A DNA stretch of 64,000 bases from Limobrevibacterium gyesilva (GCF_025989185.1 NZ_JAPDNT010000006.1:124001-188000); one strand, 5' to 3'; counted from the stretch's first letter, positions 46,609 to 55,258 are shown. The notes: generated by a model from the letters alone, not told the origin. Numbers and translations: made by a program.

Positions 46609-46736
46609 CAGTATCCGATCTCCCGGGGGGTACGCGTGGAGGCATGAAGCATGCGCCGATTACGTCGAGTCTGTCACATCCCGCAACGGCCCGGCAATCG
46701 GGCCGAAGGTCCGGCCGGGCGAGCGGTTAAGGAATT

Positions 46737-46751
46737 GTTCCTTCTATGTTC
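46737..46751 (-). promoter_or_regulatory. LexA (SOS) box upstream of recA
   Basis: The plus strand reads GTTC at 46737-46740 and GTTC at 46748-46751 with exactly 7 bases between, the alphaproteobacterial LexA box (GAAC-N7-GAAC on the recA strand). It is about 130 bases before the recA ATG and overlaps the probable -10 element. Confidence 0.85.
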
Positions 46752-46770
46752 ACGAATCCACAGTTGTAAA
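46742..46770 (-). promoter_or_regulatory. probable recA promoter
   Basis: On the minus strand TTTACA (46770-46765) and ATAGAA (46747-46742) are separated by 17 bases, a plausible -35/-10 pair whose -10 lies within the LexA box, which fits repression by LexA. This is a pattern match only. Confidence 0.5.
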
Positions 46771-46808
46771 GAACAAAGCAGGAAAGGACGCCGCGCGGAA
46801 CCACCTCC

Positions 46809-47624
46809 CTACACGACGTTGACCAGCGCCCCGCCATCCACCGGCAAGGCCACGCCGGTGATGAAATCCGCCTCGTCGGAGGCCAGGAACAGCGCCGCAT
46901 TGGCGACGTCCCACGCCGTGCCCATGCGCCCGCGCAGCGGCACCCTCGCGTTGCGCTCGGCGGCCACCTCGGCGCGGCTGCGGTTGCTGGCGCGCGCCCG
47001 CGTATCCACCGCCATCGGCGTGTCCATCAGCCCGGGCAGGATGACGTTGGCGCGCACGCCGTATGGCGCGTTCTGGATCGCCACCTGCTGGGTATAGGCG
47101 ATCATCGCCGCCTTCGTCGCCTTGTAGGCGACGGTCGGATAGTTGTGCTTCGCGGCCGCCGACGAGATGGTGATGATCGACCCGGACCGCTGCGCGCGCA
47201 TGACCGGCAGCACATGCTTGATCGCCATCACGCAGCCGCGCAGGTTAATCGCGCAGATGCGGTCGAAAGCCGCTTCGGTGATCTCGGTCGGCGAAGCGTC
47301 GCCGCCGGCGATGCTGACGCCGACATTGTAGTGCAGGACATCGATCCGGCCCCAGCGGCTCCGCGCTTCGGCAATGGCGGCGGCGAGCGTGGCCTCCTGC
47401 GTCGCATCGGCCGCGAAGGGAACGCAGATGCCGCCCTGTTCCGCGACCCTGACGGCGGTCTCCTCGGCGGACGGCAGCACCCGATCGACGGCGAGCACTT
47501 TCGCGCCTTCGCGCGCGAAGCGCAGGGCCGTGGCGCGGCCGTTGCCCATCCCCTCGCCGGGCCCCTGCCCAGCGCCGATGATAATCGCGATCTTGCCTTC
47601 AAGACGCGTGCCTGCATCCGCCAT
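46809..47624 (-). CDS. SDR-family oxidoreductase
   Basis: A 271-aa short-chain dehydrogenase. The NAD(P) loop is GAGQGPGEGMGNG near the N-terminus (extended relative to the TGxxxGxG norm). The catalytic Ser-Tyr-Lys set is in ITISSAAAKHNYPTVAYKATKAAMIAY (about residues 140-166). C-terminal PVDGGALVNVV is typical. AAGGGGG lies about 6 bases before the ATG at 47624. It follows the hybrid kinase gene on the same strand after 83 bases, and recA starts 200 bases further on. Substrate unknown. Confidence 0.87.
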   Translation of the reverse strand: MADAGTRLEGKIAIIIGAGQGPGEGMGNGRATALRFAREGAKVLAVDRVLPSAEETAVRVAEQGGICVPFAADATQEATLAAAIAEARSRWGRIDVLHYNVGVSIAGGDASPTEITEAAFDRICAINLRGCVMAIKHVLPVMRAQRSGSIITISSAAAKHNYPTVAYKATKAAMIAYTQQVAIQNAPYGVRANVILPGLMDTPMAVDTRARASNRSRAEVAAERNARVPLRGRMGTAWDVANAALFLASDEADFITGVALPVDGGALVNVV

Positions 47625-47707
47625 GGACGCCCCCTTGGCGGTTGATCCGCCTTGCGGCCACCTCAACATCGCGGCACCCGGGGTGTCAAACCGGCGCGCG
47701 ACAGGAC

Positions 47708-49405
47708 TCAGCTTCCGGCCGATGCCTCCGCGGCCACGGCGGCGGTCACGTCCTCCAGCTTCGCCGCAAGCTCCTTCAGGGAATATGGCTTCGGCAGGAA
47801 CGCCGTCGCGGTGGAATCGAGATCGCGCCGCAACGTCTCCTCGGCATAGCCGGAAACCAGGATCGCCGGCAGACGCTTCTGGCCCAGCCGCGTCCGTACG
47901 CTGCGGACCAGCGTGGCGCCGTCCATGCCGGGCATCACCATGTCGGTGACGATCGCCATGACGCTGCCGGGTTCGCCCTCCAGCAGCGCCAGCGCCGCCT
48001 CGCCGCTTTCGGCCGACAGAACGTGCCAGCCATGGCGCGCGAGTGTGCGCTCGGCCAAGCGGCGCACCGGCTCTTCGTCCTCGACCAGCAGCACGCGGCG
48101 GATCGCCTGCGTGCGCGTCGCCTGCGCCTCGCCCGTGGTCGCCGCGGTTTCCTTCGGCACGCGCGGGATGGCCACCGCCTCCTGCCCGTCCCAGCGCGGC
48201 AGGTAGACGCGCACGCGCGTGCCCTGTCCCGGCTCGCTCTCCACCGCCAGGAAGCCGTCGGACTGGCGGATGATGCCGTGCACGGTGGATAGGCCGAGGC
48301 CGCTGCCGCCGCGGTCACGCTTGGTGGTGAAGAACGGGTCGAAGATCCGTGGCAGCACGTCGGACGGAATGCCGGTGCCGGTGTCGCGTACCTCGATCAT
48401 CACGTAGCGGCCCGGCGGGATCGTTTCCGGCCCGCGGGCCAGCGGGCGGTACAGCGTCATGTGGCCGCTGCGCAGGGTCAGCACGCCGCCATCCGGCATG
48501 GCGTCGCGCGCATTCACCGCCAGGTTGACCAGCACCTGGTCGAGCTGCGTGGGATCGGCGCGCACGGTGCGGCCGGGGCTCTCCAGATCGAGTTCCAGCC
48601 GCACATTGCCGCCGAGCAGCCGGCGCAGCAGGCCGGACAGGTCGGTGATCAGATCGTTCACCGCCAGCACGCGCGGCTGCAGGGTCTGCTGCCGGCCGAA
48701 CGCCAGCAACTGGCGCACCAGGGCGGCGCCCCGCGCGGCGCTGGCCTGGATATGCGTCGCGTCCTCCTGCGTCTCCGGATCGAGGTCGGGGCGCAGGCTG
48801 ATCGATTCGGCGGCGCCCAGCACCGCGGTCAGCAGGTTGTTGAAGTCGTGCGCGATGCCGCCGGCAAGCTGCCCCACCGCCTGCAGCTTCTGGCTGTGGG
48901 CGAGTTGCGCCTCCAGCTGCTTCTGCAAGGTGATGTCGGCGATGCGCAGTAGTGCGCCGCTGATCTCGCCGTCGGCCTCGCGCAACGCGGTCGCGGAGAC
49001 GCTGACCATCGGCTCCCAGGGGTCGCGCGCATCGGCCCCGCTGACGGCCCCTTCCAGCCTGGTCACAAAAACGCGAGCAGCGGTCAGACGCCCGGCCAGG
49101 ACCGGCGAAACCTCGTCCCACGCCGATTCGCGGCGGTCGGCGGCGAACACGAGATCGGCCGGCGCGCCCCGCGCCAAATCGACTCCGGCGCCCACCATCT
49201 GATGCAACGCCTGGTTCGCCCGCACGATCCGGCCGTGCCGGTTGACCACCAGCGCCCCGAATGGCGCGTCCTCGAACAGCAATTCGACGATGTCGTCGGG
49301 GCGGTGATCGGGCGCGCCATCCCGGGGGCCGGCCAGACGCTCGATCAGGCTGGATGCGCCCTTGCGGCGATGCAGCCGCGCAAGCAGGCGTGCCAGCGCG
49401 GTCAT
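47708..49405 (-). CDS. cckA: hybrid sensor histidine kinase / response regulator, CckA-like
   Basis: A 565-aa hybrid kinase. A PAS-like domain covers about residues 38-160. The HisKA box is LAGGIAHDFNNLL with His186. An HATPase domain follows (VNLAVNARDAMPDGG, DTGTGIPSDVLPRIFDPFFTTK, GGSGLGLSTVHGI). The C-terminal receiver (about 445-560) has its phosphoryl Asp in IVTDMVMPGMDG and VSGYAEETLRRDLDSTATAFLPKPYSLKEL, which closely resembles CckA, the cell-cycle kinase acting through ChpT on CtrA. No membrane helices are seen, unlike Caulobacter CckA. It is coupled to flhB by ATGA. Confidence 0.75.
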   Translation of the reverse strand: MTALARLLARLHRRKGASSLIERLAGPRDGAPDHRPDDIVELLFEDAPFGALVVNRHGRIVRANQALHQMVGAGVDLARGAPADLVFAADRRESAWDEVSPVLAGRLTAARVFVTRLEGAVSGADARDPWEPMVSVSATALREADGEISGALLRIADITLQKQLEAQLAHSQKLQAVGQLAGGIAHDFNNLLTAVLGAAESISLRPDLDPETQEDATHIQASAARGAALVRQLLAFGRQQTLQPRVLAVNDLITDLSGLLRRLLGGNVRLELDLESPGRTVRADPTQLDQVLVNLAVNARDAMPDGGVLTLRSGHMTLYRPLARGPETIPPGRYVMIEVRDTGTGIPSDVLPRIFDPFFTTKRDRGGSGLGLSTVHGIIRQSDGFLAVESEPGQGTRVRVYLPRWDGQEAVAIPRVPKETAATTGEAQATRTQAIRRVLLVEDEEPVRRLAERTLARHGWHVLSAESGEAALALLEGEPGSVMAIVTDMVMPGMDGATLVRSVRTRLGQKRLPAILVSGYAEETLRRDLDSTATAFLPKPYSLKELAAKLEDVTAAVAAEASAGS

Positions 49406-50490
49406 TCGCGCGCCCCCGCCCGCAGCCGCGATTCCGCCGCGCGCGCCGCGCGCACCCGGCCGCTCAGGCGCCACACATAGGCGACGATTTCGGCAACGGC
49501 CTTGTAATGCTCAGCAGGAATCTCCGCATCGAGCGCGACGCGGTAGAGCGCGCGCGCCAGCGGCGGGTTGGCAACCAGGGGAACGCGGCTTCGCTGCGCC
49601 ACCTCGCGGATTCGGGCCGCCACGTCGTCCACGCCCTTCGCCACCACTTTCGGGGCGCCGCCGCCCGCGCGGTCGTACGCCAACGCCACGGCGTAATGCG
49701 TCGGGTTCGTCAGCACCACGGTGGCTGTCGGAACGGCAGCCATCATGCGCTTGCGGGCACGCTGCACCCGGATCTGCCGAATGCGGCCCTTGATGCGTGG
49801 GTCGCCTTCGGTCTCCTTGTGTTCGTCACGAAGATCCTCACGACTCATCCGCAGACTGCGGGCATGCTGCAACCGCGCCCGCACCACGTCCAGCGTCGCG
49901 ATGACCGCCTGGGCGGCGAGCATCGAGAACAGGATGCGCATCACCTGCCGCGTCAGCCCGTCGGTGAGGCCGCCGGCATCCCAGGCCAGCGCCTGCCGCA
50001 GCTGCGGCATCAGCGCGGGCAGCGCCTGCCAGCCGGCCCACGCCACCACGCCGACCTTGAGCACGGACTTGCCGGCCTCCGTCAGCACCGTGAGCCCGAA
50101 CACGCGCTTCAGCCCGCGGCGCGGATCGAGCCGGTCCAGTTTCGGCATCAATGCGGAGAGGTTCAGCAGGAAGCCGGTCTGCAGCAGGATCGCGGCCGCC
50201 CCGGCGACCAAAGCGGCGAGCACGAACGGCGCCGCGGCGGCGATCGTCGCCAGCGCCGCCTCGTGCATGGCCGCGACCGGGTCCAGCCGGTGCGCCTGCT
50301 CCAGGAACACGGCCATGCGCCGCGCCAACGCCTGCGCCATCGCCGGTGCCGCCATGGCGAGAACCAGGGCCGCCGAGCCCATCACCGCCAGCGCCGACAG
50401 CTCGCGCGATATCGGCACGTTGCCCTCCTCGCGGGCACGCTGCAGCCGGCGCGCGGATGCCGCCTCGGTGCGGTCTTCCTGATCGGCCAT
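49402..50490 (-). CDS. flhB: flagellar export apparatus protein FlhB
   Basis: A 362-aa inner-membrane component of the flagellar type III export gate, also the substrate-specificity switch. The N-terminus DRTEAASARRLQRAREEGNVPIS is diagnostic, then four membrane helices to about residue 215. The self-cleavage site NPTH is present in VLTNPTHYAVALAY (about residue 265), followed by the cytoplasmic domain. Length is normal. It lies 3 bases after fliR and is coupled to the CckA-like kinase. Confidence 0.95.
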   Translation of the reverse strand: MADQEDRTEAASARRLQRAREEGNVPISRELSALAVMGSAALVLAMAAPAMAQALARRMAVFLEQAHRLDPVAAMHEAALATIAAAAPFVLAALVAGAAAILLQTGFLLNLSALMPKLDRLDPRRGLKRVFGLTVLTEAGKSVLKVGVVAWAGWQALPALMPQLRQALAWDAGGLTDGLTRQVMRILFSMLAAQAVIATLDVVRARLQHARSLRMSREDLRDEHKETEGDPRIKGRIRQIRVQRARKRMMAAVPTATVVLTNPTHYAVALAYDRAGGGAPKVVAKGVDDVAARIREVAQRSRVPLVANPPLARALYRVALDAEIPAEHYKAVAEIVAYVWRLSGRVRAARAAESRLRAGARE

Positions 50491-50493
50491 CGG

Positions 50494-51273
50494 CTACAGA
50501 CCGGGCAGCGCCGCAAAGGCGGATTGCAGGTCGGCCTGCCAGGCCGCCAGCATGGCGCCACCGAGTACCCCCAGCAGCAGGATGCCGCCAAGGATCTGGC
50601 CGGGCATGGCAGCGAAATAAACCTGCAGCTGCGGCACCAGCCGCGCCAGCAGACCCAGCGCCACCTGCCAGACCGTGCCAGCCAGCACGAACGGCGCGGC
50701 CAGGCGCAGTGACAGAGCGAAGGATTCGCCCACCGCGCCCACTGCGACCTCGGCGGAATCGGCCGCGGGCAGCAAGGCGCCGGGCGGGACGAGGGTATAG
50801 CTGCCGGCGAGCGCGGACAGCGGCAGCACATGCAGCCCGCTTGCCAGCACCGCCGCCGGCGCGGCCAGCGCCAGCAGCCGCGCCATCGCCGCCGTCTGCG
50901 GACCCAGCGCGGGATCCGGCTGCAGCACGTTGGTAAGCCCGGCCATGCCGGCGGCGATCTGCCCCGCCATCGGCAGCGCCACCAGCAGCAGCCGGGTCAG
51001 CCAGCCCAGCCACAGCCCGGTGGCCAGCTCGGCCGCGACCATGCCGGCCGCGCGAAGGGCGTCGCCGGGAACCGGTGGAATCTGCGGTGCCACCACCGGC
51101 AGCAGCACCGCCACCAGCGCCAGCGTGAAGCCGGCGCGGACGGTGGCGGGCAGCTCCAGCTCGCCGATGCCGGGCAGCAGCATGCAGGCGCCGCCGACGC
51201 GCGCGATCAGCAGGCCGGTGGCAAACGCCCAGGCCGGCAACTGCGCGAGGAAGGCCGCATCATCGGCGGACAT
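50494..51273 (-). CDS. fliR: flagellar export apparatus protein FliR
   Basis: A 259-aa polytopic protein of the export gate, with about six hydrophobic segments. FATGLLIARVGGACMLLPGIGELELPATVRAGF near the N-terminus and the LQVYFAAMPGQILGGILLLGVLGGAML region are FliR features. The ATG at 51273 was chosen; a start at 51327 inside fliQ is unlikely. It lies between fliQ and flhB in the usual order. Confidence 0.9.
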   Translation of the reverse strand: MSADDAAFLAQLPAWAFATGLLIARVGGACMLLPGIGELELPATVRAGFTLALVAVLLPVVAPQIPPVPGDALRAAGMVAAELATGLWLGWLTRLLLVALPMAGQIAAGMAGLTNVLQPDPALGPQTAAMARLLALAAPAAVLASGLHVLPLSALAGSYTLVPPGALLPAADSAEVAVGAVGESFALSLRLAAPFVLAGTVWQVALGLLARLVPQLQVYFAAMPGQILGGILLLGVLGGAMLAAWQADLQSAFAALPGL

Positions 51274-51286
51274 CAGCCGCGCATGC

Positions 51287-51559
51287 TCATTGGCCGCCGA
51301 CGACCACCATCCGATCGAACACCACATGGGCGAAGTCGGTCAGGGTGATGAGCATGAACGGCCCCATCACCAGCAGGGCGCCGCAGATCGCCAGCACCTT
51401 CGGCACGAAGGCCAGCGTCTGCTCGTTGATCTGCGTCACCGCCTGCACCAGCGACATCACCAGCCCGACGGCCAATGCGGTCGCGAGCGGCGGACCGCCG
51501 AGCTTCAGCACCACCATCATGGATTCGCGCAGCAGCGCGCCGACATCGCCGTCCTGCAT
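51287..51559 (-). CDS. fliQ: flagellar export apparatus protein FliQ
   Basis: A 90-aa protein with two membrane helices (about residues 17-37 and 50-72), TQINEQTLAFVPKVLAI between them, as in all FliQ/SctS proteins. Subunits form part of the export gate with FliP and FliR. It is 35 bases after fliE. Confidence 0.94.
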   Translation of the reverse strand: MQDGDVGALLRESMMVVLKLGGPPLATALAVGLVMSLVQAVTQINEQTLAFVPKVLAICGALLVMGPFMLITLTDFAHVVFDRMVVVGGQ

Positions 51560-51594
51560 GTCCGTCCCGCCCTTTTGCCGGGAGGATGCCGATC

Positions 51595-51903
51595 TCAGAT
51601 CGGCATCTTCATGATGTCCTGATAGGCCTGCACCACGCGGTCGCGGACGGCGACGGTGGTCTGCAATGCCAGCTCCGCCTTCGCAACCGCCGTGACCACG
51701 TCGGTGATGCTGCCGTTGCCGGCGATCGCCTGCATCGTCTTCGCTTCCGCCTCGCGGTTCGCGTCCACAGCGCCTTCGACCGCGCGCTGCAGCGTGCCGC
51801 CGAAATCGGCGCCGGAGCCGGTTGCGGAAAAGGCACCGGAATCGACGCGGCGATAGGCCTGGACGGCCGCCGACGGCGAGACCGTGATGGTGGGAAGCGC
51901 CAT
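51595..51903 (-). CDS. fliE: flagellar hook-basal body complex protein FliE
   Basis: A 102-aa protein that joins the MS ring to the rod. The N-terminal ITVSPSAAVQAYRRV and C-terminal TAVAKAELALQTTVAVRDRVVQAYQDIMKMPI segments fit the FliE pattern (conserved ending ..AYQDIMKMPI). It follows flgC by 14 bases and precedes fliQ. Confidence 0.94.
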   Translation of the reverse strand: MALPTITVSPSAAVQAYRRVDSGAFSATGSGADFGGTLQRAVEGAVDANREAEAKTMQAIAGNGSITDVVTAVAKAELALQTTVAVRDRVVQAYQDIMKMPI

Positions 51904-51917
51904 CGGGGCCGTGCCGC

Positions 51918-52325
51918 CTATTTCAGCATCTCGATCGTGCGCGACAACATGCCGCGCGTGATCTGCATCACCGAGACATTGGCGTTGTACGACCGCTGCG
52001 CCTCGCGCATGTCCATCACCTCGACGAAGCTGTTCACGTTCGGGGTGCGCACATAGCCGTTCGCGTCGGCGGCGGGATGGCCGGGATCGTAGCGCAGCGG
52101 CAGATCGCTCTTGTCCTCGCCGATCTCGCGGACTTTCACCACCTCGACTCCCAGCGAGCGGTCCATCTCGTTGCCGAACGTCACTGTCTTGCGACGATAG
52201 GCCGGCGCCCCCGGCGAGCTGCCGGTGCTGTCCTGGTTGGCCAGGTTCTCGGCGATGATGCGCAGCCGCGTGGTCTGCGCCTGCATGCCGCGCGCCGAAA
52301 TGGTCAGCGCCTTCTCCATATCCAT
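51918..52325 (-). CDS. flgC: flagellar basal-body rod protein FlgC
   Basis: A 135-aa rod subunit. Rod-family N-terminal helix (KALTISARGMQAQTTRLRIIAENLANQDST) and C-terminal helix (VNSFVEVMDMREAQRSYNANVSVMQITRGMLSRTIEML) are both present, with YVRTPNVNSF in front. CAGGAGG lies upstream of the ATG at 52325. It follows flgB by 32 bases. Confidence 0.94.
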   Translation of the reverse strand: MDMEKALTISARGMQAQTTRLRIIAENLANQDSTGSSPGAPAYRRKTVTFGNEMDRSLGVEVVKVREIGEDKSDLPLRYDPGHPAADANGYVRTPNVNSFVEVMDMREAQRSYNANVSVMQITRGMLSRTIEMLK

Positions 52326-52357
52326 GTCAGCCTCCTGCGGGTCTGGCCCGTTGCAGC

Positions 52358-52735
52358 TCAGCGGCCCAGAGCGGTGCGGAAAAATCCGAGATATTTCTTG
52401 TAGAGATCGCCCACGAGCGCCTGCGTCGTCTCGGTGTCGGCGATCCTGGTGAGCTCGACGTCCAGCGACACCGCGTTGCCGTCCGGCGCGCGCTGGCCGG
52501 GAACCGGCCGCGCATTCGGGCTGCTGCCGGCGGCGCCCGGCAGATGCATCGGGTTGGTCTGCACCGGTGCTGCTTCCGCCTGGGTCAGCTGGGCCGCGAA
52601 CGGCGTGAGGTCGCGCGACCGCCAGCCGGGTGTGTTCGCATTGGCGACGTTCTGCGCCAGCAGCTCCTGCCGCTTGTCTACCCAGGCGAGCCGCTTGTCG
52701 GCCAGGTCGAACAGCGCGATGCGCGTGAGATCCAT
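52358..52735 (-). CDS. flgB: flagellar basal-body rod protein FlgB
   Basis: A 125-aa rod subunit. The motif ELLAQNVANANTPGWRSRDLTPF near the N-terminus is the rod-protein signature, and the C-terminal LTRIADTETTQALVGDLYKKYLGFFRTALGR segment is FlgB-like. It is first in the operon flgB-flgC-fliE-fliQ-fliR-flhB-cckA. The 136-base gap to the divergent gene at 52872 should carry both promoters; no clear sigma-54 site is seen. Confidence 0.92.
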   Translation of the reverse strand: MDLTRIALFDLADKRLAWVDKRQELLAQNVANANTPGWRSRDLTPFAAQLTQAEAAPVQTNPMHLPGAAGSSPNARPVPGQRAPDGNAVSLDVELTRIADTETTQALVGDLYKKYLGFFRTALGR

Positions 52736-52871
52736 GTCGGTCGCCTCTTCCAGCCGCATCAGACTGCCGCAAGCTGGCGAACAAGACGTTAACCGCACGG
52801 CATGTCGCGCATGGCATCGCATGCGTGCCGGAAAGGCTTCGTCAACGAGATGCGTGCGACAAACCACGGCC

Positions 52872-53159
52872 ATGCAGGACAGTGACGACCTCGCGCAGGT
52901 GTTCATTCCCGTCGATACCACCGGGCAACTGGTCGCGGCACGGCAACTCGCCGACAGCATCGCCGCCACGCTGCGCATGGCGCGCGCGCTGGTCGAGGCG
53001 CGCCGCCGCGTCGATCTCGATGGCCTGAACGGCATGATCGGCCTGCTCTGCGCCCGCGCGCTCGACCTGCCGCCGGAACAGGGACGCAGCTTCCGCGCCA
53101 GACTGATCGCCCTGCGCACCGATCTCGACGACCTGTCCGTGGCGCTCAAGCCGCCCTGA
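52872..53159 (+). CDS. small protein of unknown function, flagellar cluster
   Basis: A 95-aa protein I do not recognise. No signal peptide or membrane helix. It is largely helical with charged repeats (VPVD-like start, ARQLADSIAATLRMARALVEARRRVDLDGLNGMIGLLCARALDLPPEQGRSFRARLIALRTDLDDLSVALKPP). It begins the plus-strand group with fliO and fliP, 48 bases before fliO, and is divergent from flgB. Size and place suggest a flagellar chaperone-like or assembly factor; this is inference from position. Confidence 0.7.
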   Translation: MQDSDDLAQVFIPVDTTGQLVAARQLADSIAATLRMARALVEARRRVDLDGLNGMIGLLCARALDLPPEQGRSFRARLIALRTDLDDLSVALKPP

Positions 53160-53206
53160 CGCGGCCTGGCCCCAGCTTTCCCGCAACGCCGGCAAAAGGC
53201 CGCGTC

Positions 53207-53500
53207 ATGCCCACGAACTCGATCCTTCTCGCCGTTCCCGCCCTCGCCGTCGTGCTGGGGCTCGTCGTGCTGGCCGGGCGTGCCGCGCGGATCGGCGGGC
53301 TGGCGCCACGGCTCGGCGCCGGCGCCGGCGGGCGCATGGCGCTGGTGCAGGCGCTGGCGCTGGACCCGCGCCGGCGGCTGCATCTGGTGCGCTGCGACCA
53401 GCGCCACGTGCTGCTGCTGACCGGGGGCAACCAGGATGTGGTGGTGGGCTGGCTGGATCCGCCGCCGCCGGACGCCGCCACGACGGGGCCGGCGCCGTGA
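53207..53500 (+). CDS. fliO: flagellar biosynthetic protein FliO
   Basis: A 97-aa protein with one N-terminal membrane helix (LLAVPALAVVLGLVVLAG) and a small cytoplasmic domain with ALALDPRRRLHLVRCDQRHVLLLTGG, the FliO core. FliO helps insert and stabilise FliP in the export gate. Its end overlaps fliP by GTGA. Confidence 0.85.
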   Translation: MPTNSILLAVPALAVVLGLVVLAGRAARIGGLAPRLGAGAGGRMALVQALALDPRRRLHLVRCDQRHVLLLTGGNQDVVVGWLDPPPPDAATTGPAP

Positions 53501-54243
53501 CCCGGCGCTTCCTGTCCCTGAGCCTGCTGTCGGCCCTGCTGCTCACACCCGCGCTGGCACACGCCCAGGCGGTGAACATCGATCTCGGCGAGGCGGGGTC
53601 GGCCGGCGCCACGGCGCGGCTCGTGCAGTTGACCGCGCTCATCACCGTGTTGTCGCTCGCTCCCAGCCTGCTGGTGATGGTGACGGCGTTCACGCGCATC
53701 GTCATCGTGCTGTCGCTGCTGCGCAGCGCGCTGGGCACCCAGGGCGCGCCGCCCAACGTGGTGCTGATCGGGCTGGCGCTGTTCCTGACCTTCTTCGTCA
53801 TGCAGCCGGTGCTGGAGCAGGCCTGGACCACGGGCCTGCTGCCGATGACCGAAGGCCATGTCACGGAGCTGGACGGCCTGCGCCTGGCCATCGAACCGTT
53901 CCGCCGGTTCATGGCGGCCAATCTGCGGGCGGACGATCTGCGCCTGTTCCTCGACCTCGCGCACCTGCCCGATCCGCCGTCGCTGGACGCGACGCCGTGG
54001 CGAGCGCTGATCCCGGGCTTTCTGGTCGGCGAGTTGCGCCGCGCTTTCGAGATGGGCTTCCTGCTCTATTTGCCCTTCCTGGTGATCGACATGGTGGTGG
54101 CCAGCGTGCTGATGAGCCTGGGCATGATGATGCTGCCGCCCAACGTGGTGTCGCTGCCGTTCAAGCTGATCTTCTTCGTTCTGGTGGATGGCTGGCGGCT
54201 GGTCTCCGGCAGCCTGGTGCAGAGCTTTTCCGACGCGGGATAG
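53497..54243 (+). CDS. fliP: flagellar export apparatus protein FliP
   Basis: A 248-aa core component of the export gate. Cleavable-type N-terminal segment ending HAQA, then the diagnostic TRIVIVLSLLRSALGTQGAPPNVVLIGLALFLTFFVM and AFEMGFLLYLPFLVIDMVVASVLMSLGMMMLPP. The start is GTG 53497 inside the fliO stop (GTGA). Length is normal. Confidence 0.95.
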   Translation: MTRRFLSLSLLSALLLTPALAHAQAVNIDLGEAGSAGATARLVQLTALITVLSLAPSLLVMVTAFTRIVIVLSLLRSALGTQGAPPNVVLIGLALFLTFFVMQPVLEQAWTTGLLPMTEGHVTELDGLRLAIEPFRRFMAANLRADDLRLFLDLAHLPDPPSLDATPWRALIPGFLVGELRRAFEMGFLLYLPFLVIDMVVASVLMSLGMMMLPPNVVSLPFKLIFFVLVDGWRLVSGSLVQSFSDAG

Positions 54244-54260
54244 ACGGCTACGGTCCGCCC

Positions 54261-54785
54261 ATGCCCTATGCCGTCACGCTGCGCCTCGATGCCGGGTCCG
54301 CTGAAAACGTTCTGCGCCTGGAAGATGCCCTCGCCGCCGGCGGACACGCCGATGACAGGAAGCGACTCGGCTATGCGCCGCATCTCACCATGTCGATCCT
54401 TCCCGACGGCTGCGATGCCGCCTCGCTACGCCGCGCGCTGGAAGGTGCAGTGCGCGGGTGGCAGGCGATGCCCATCAGCTTCGCCGGACTTGGGGTGTTC
54501 CCTGGCCGCACGGGGGTACTCTACGTCGCCCCGGTCGTGACCGCCGAGCTGCTGCAACGGCATGCTGCGCTGGCGGCCGCGCTGCCGAAAGCACATGCGC
54601 ACTACCGCACCGGGGCCTGGGTGCCGCATGTGACGCTCGCGGAAGAGCTTGCCGGCAGCACCGGCACGGGCGCCGCCCTGGCCACGCTGGCCGAACTCTG
54701 GCACCCGTTCTCCGGCCGGCTCGACCGCGTGGACCTCGTGCATTTCCGGCCCGTCGAGATCCTTTGGTCGCAGAATCTAATATGA
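54261..54785 (+). CDS. 2H phosphoesterase / 2'-5' RNA ligase-family protein
   Basis: A 174-aa two-histidine phosphoesterase. The paired HxT motifs are HLTMSI (about residue 41) and HVTLAEEL (about residue 121). Such proteins act on 2',3'-cyclic phosphates or nucleotide ends. It starts 17 bases after fliP and may be co-transcribed, with no known link to motility. The following 110 bases are less GC-rich than the rest of the window. Confidence 0.78.
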   Translation: MPYAVTLRLDAGSAENVLRLEDALAAGGHADDRKRLGYAPHLTMSILPDGCDAASLRRALEGAVRGWQAMPISFAGLGVFPGRTGVLYVAPVVTAELLQRHAALAAALPKAHAHYRTGAWVPHVTLAEELAGSTGTGAALATLAELWHPFSGRLDRVDLVHFRPVEILWSQNLI

Positions 54786-54896
54786 TACTTCCCAAGCAAT
54801 AGTTACAGCGAACCACCACACGTCGACGTCAACCGTCCTCGCGGCAATGACGGGCGTTGGATAAACGGAAGTTCCCGATGTGATTTGAGGTGAAGA

Positions 54897-55133
54897 ATGC
54901 TGACCGTTGAGCTGAATCAGGGCCAGGACCGGGTGGAAATCTACGTCGACGAGGAGGGCGCGCGCGTCTTGCAGCACTTGCTAGACGTTCTGCGACGGCG
55001 CGGCGGTCACGACCATCTCATGACGCCGTCATGGGCTGGAACAGAGCTAACCGAGGTGGCTCGGGGCCAAGGAACGAAGCTCATGCATCACCTTCTTCTC
55101 GTGTTCCGCGGCGCTCCACAGGAGGGCAGCTAG
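54897..55133 (+). CDS. Imm32-like immunity protein, orphan
   Basis: A 78-aa protein resembling the Imm32 immunity family of polymorphic toxin systems: N-terminal VELNQGQDRVEIYVDEEGARVLQHLL, then HDHLMTPSWAGTELTEV and a C-terminal MHHLLLVFR, in the order seen in Imm32. A good ribosome site (GAGGTGA) lies 5 bases before the ATG. No toxin gene is adjacent, and the gene sits in a short patch that is visibly less GC-rich than its neighbours, which suggests horizontal arrival. It may protect against a toxin of rival strains. Confidence 0.6.
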   Translation: MLTVELNQGQDRVEIYVDEEGARVLQHLLDVLRRRGGHDHLMTPSWAGTELTEVARGQGTKLMHHLLLVFRGAPQEGS

Positions 55134-55214
55134 CCACTTCCGCGGACCTCGCTGACCGATACCGGATCGCAAGACCATCTTCGCGGGGCCGGAAGAGCAA
55201 GGCTCTGCCCTACA

Positions 55215-55258
55215 CCCGCCAAGACTGCGACAGGCATGCACTGGCGTGCCGCAAGCGG
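55215..55258 (-). repeat. dispersed intergenic repeat, copy B
   Basis: Reverse-oriented partner of the core at 11992-12034: on the minus strand it reads CCGCTTGCGGCACGC, with TGCCTGTCGC and CTTGG following, with only single-base differences from copy A. It lies in the non-coding stretch 55134-55428 between the Imm32-like gene and speE. Confidence 0.6.

Noticed and set aside
52736-52871. GGCACG-containing stretch upstream of flgB as a sigma-54 site
   Set aside because: The -12 part (TTGC at the correct spacing) is missing, so the match to TGGCACG-N4-TTGC is not adequate.
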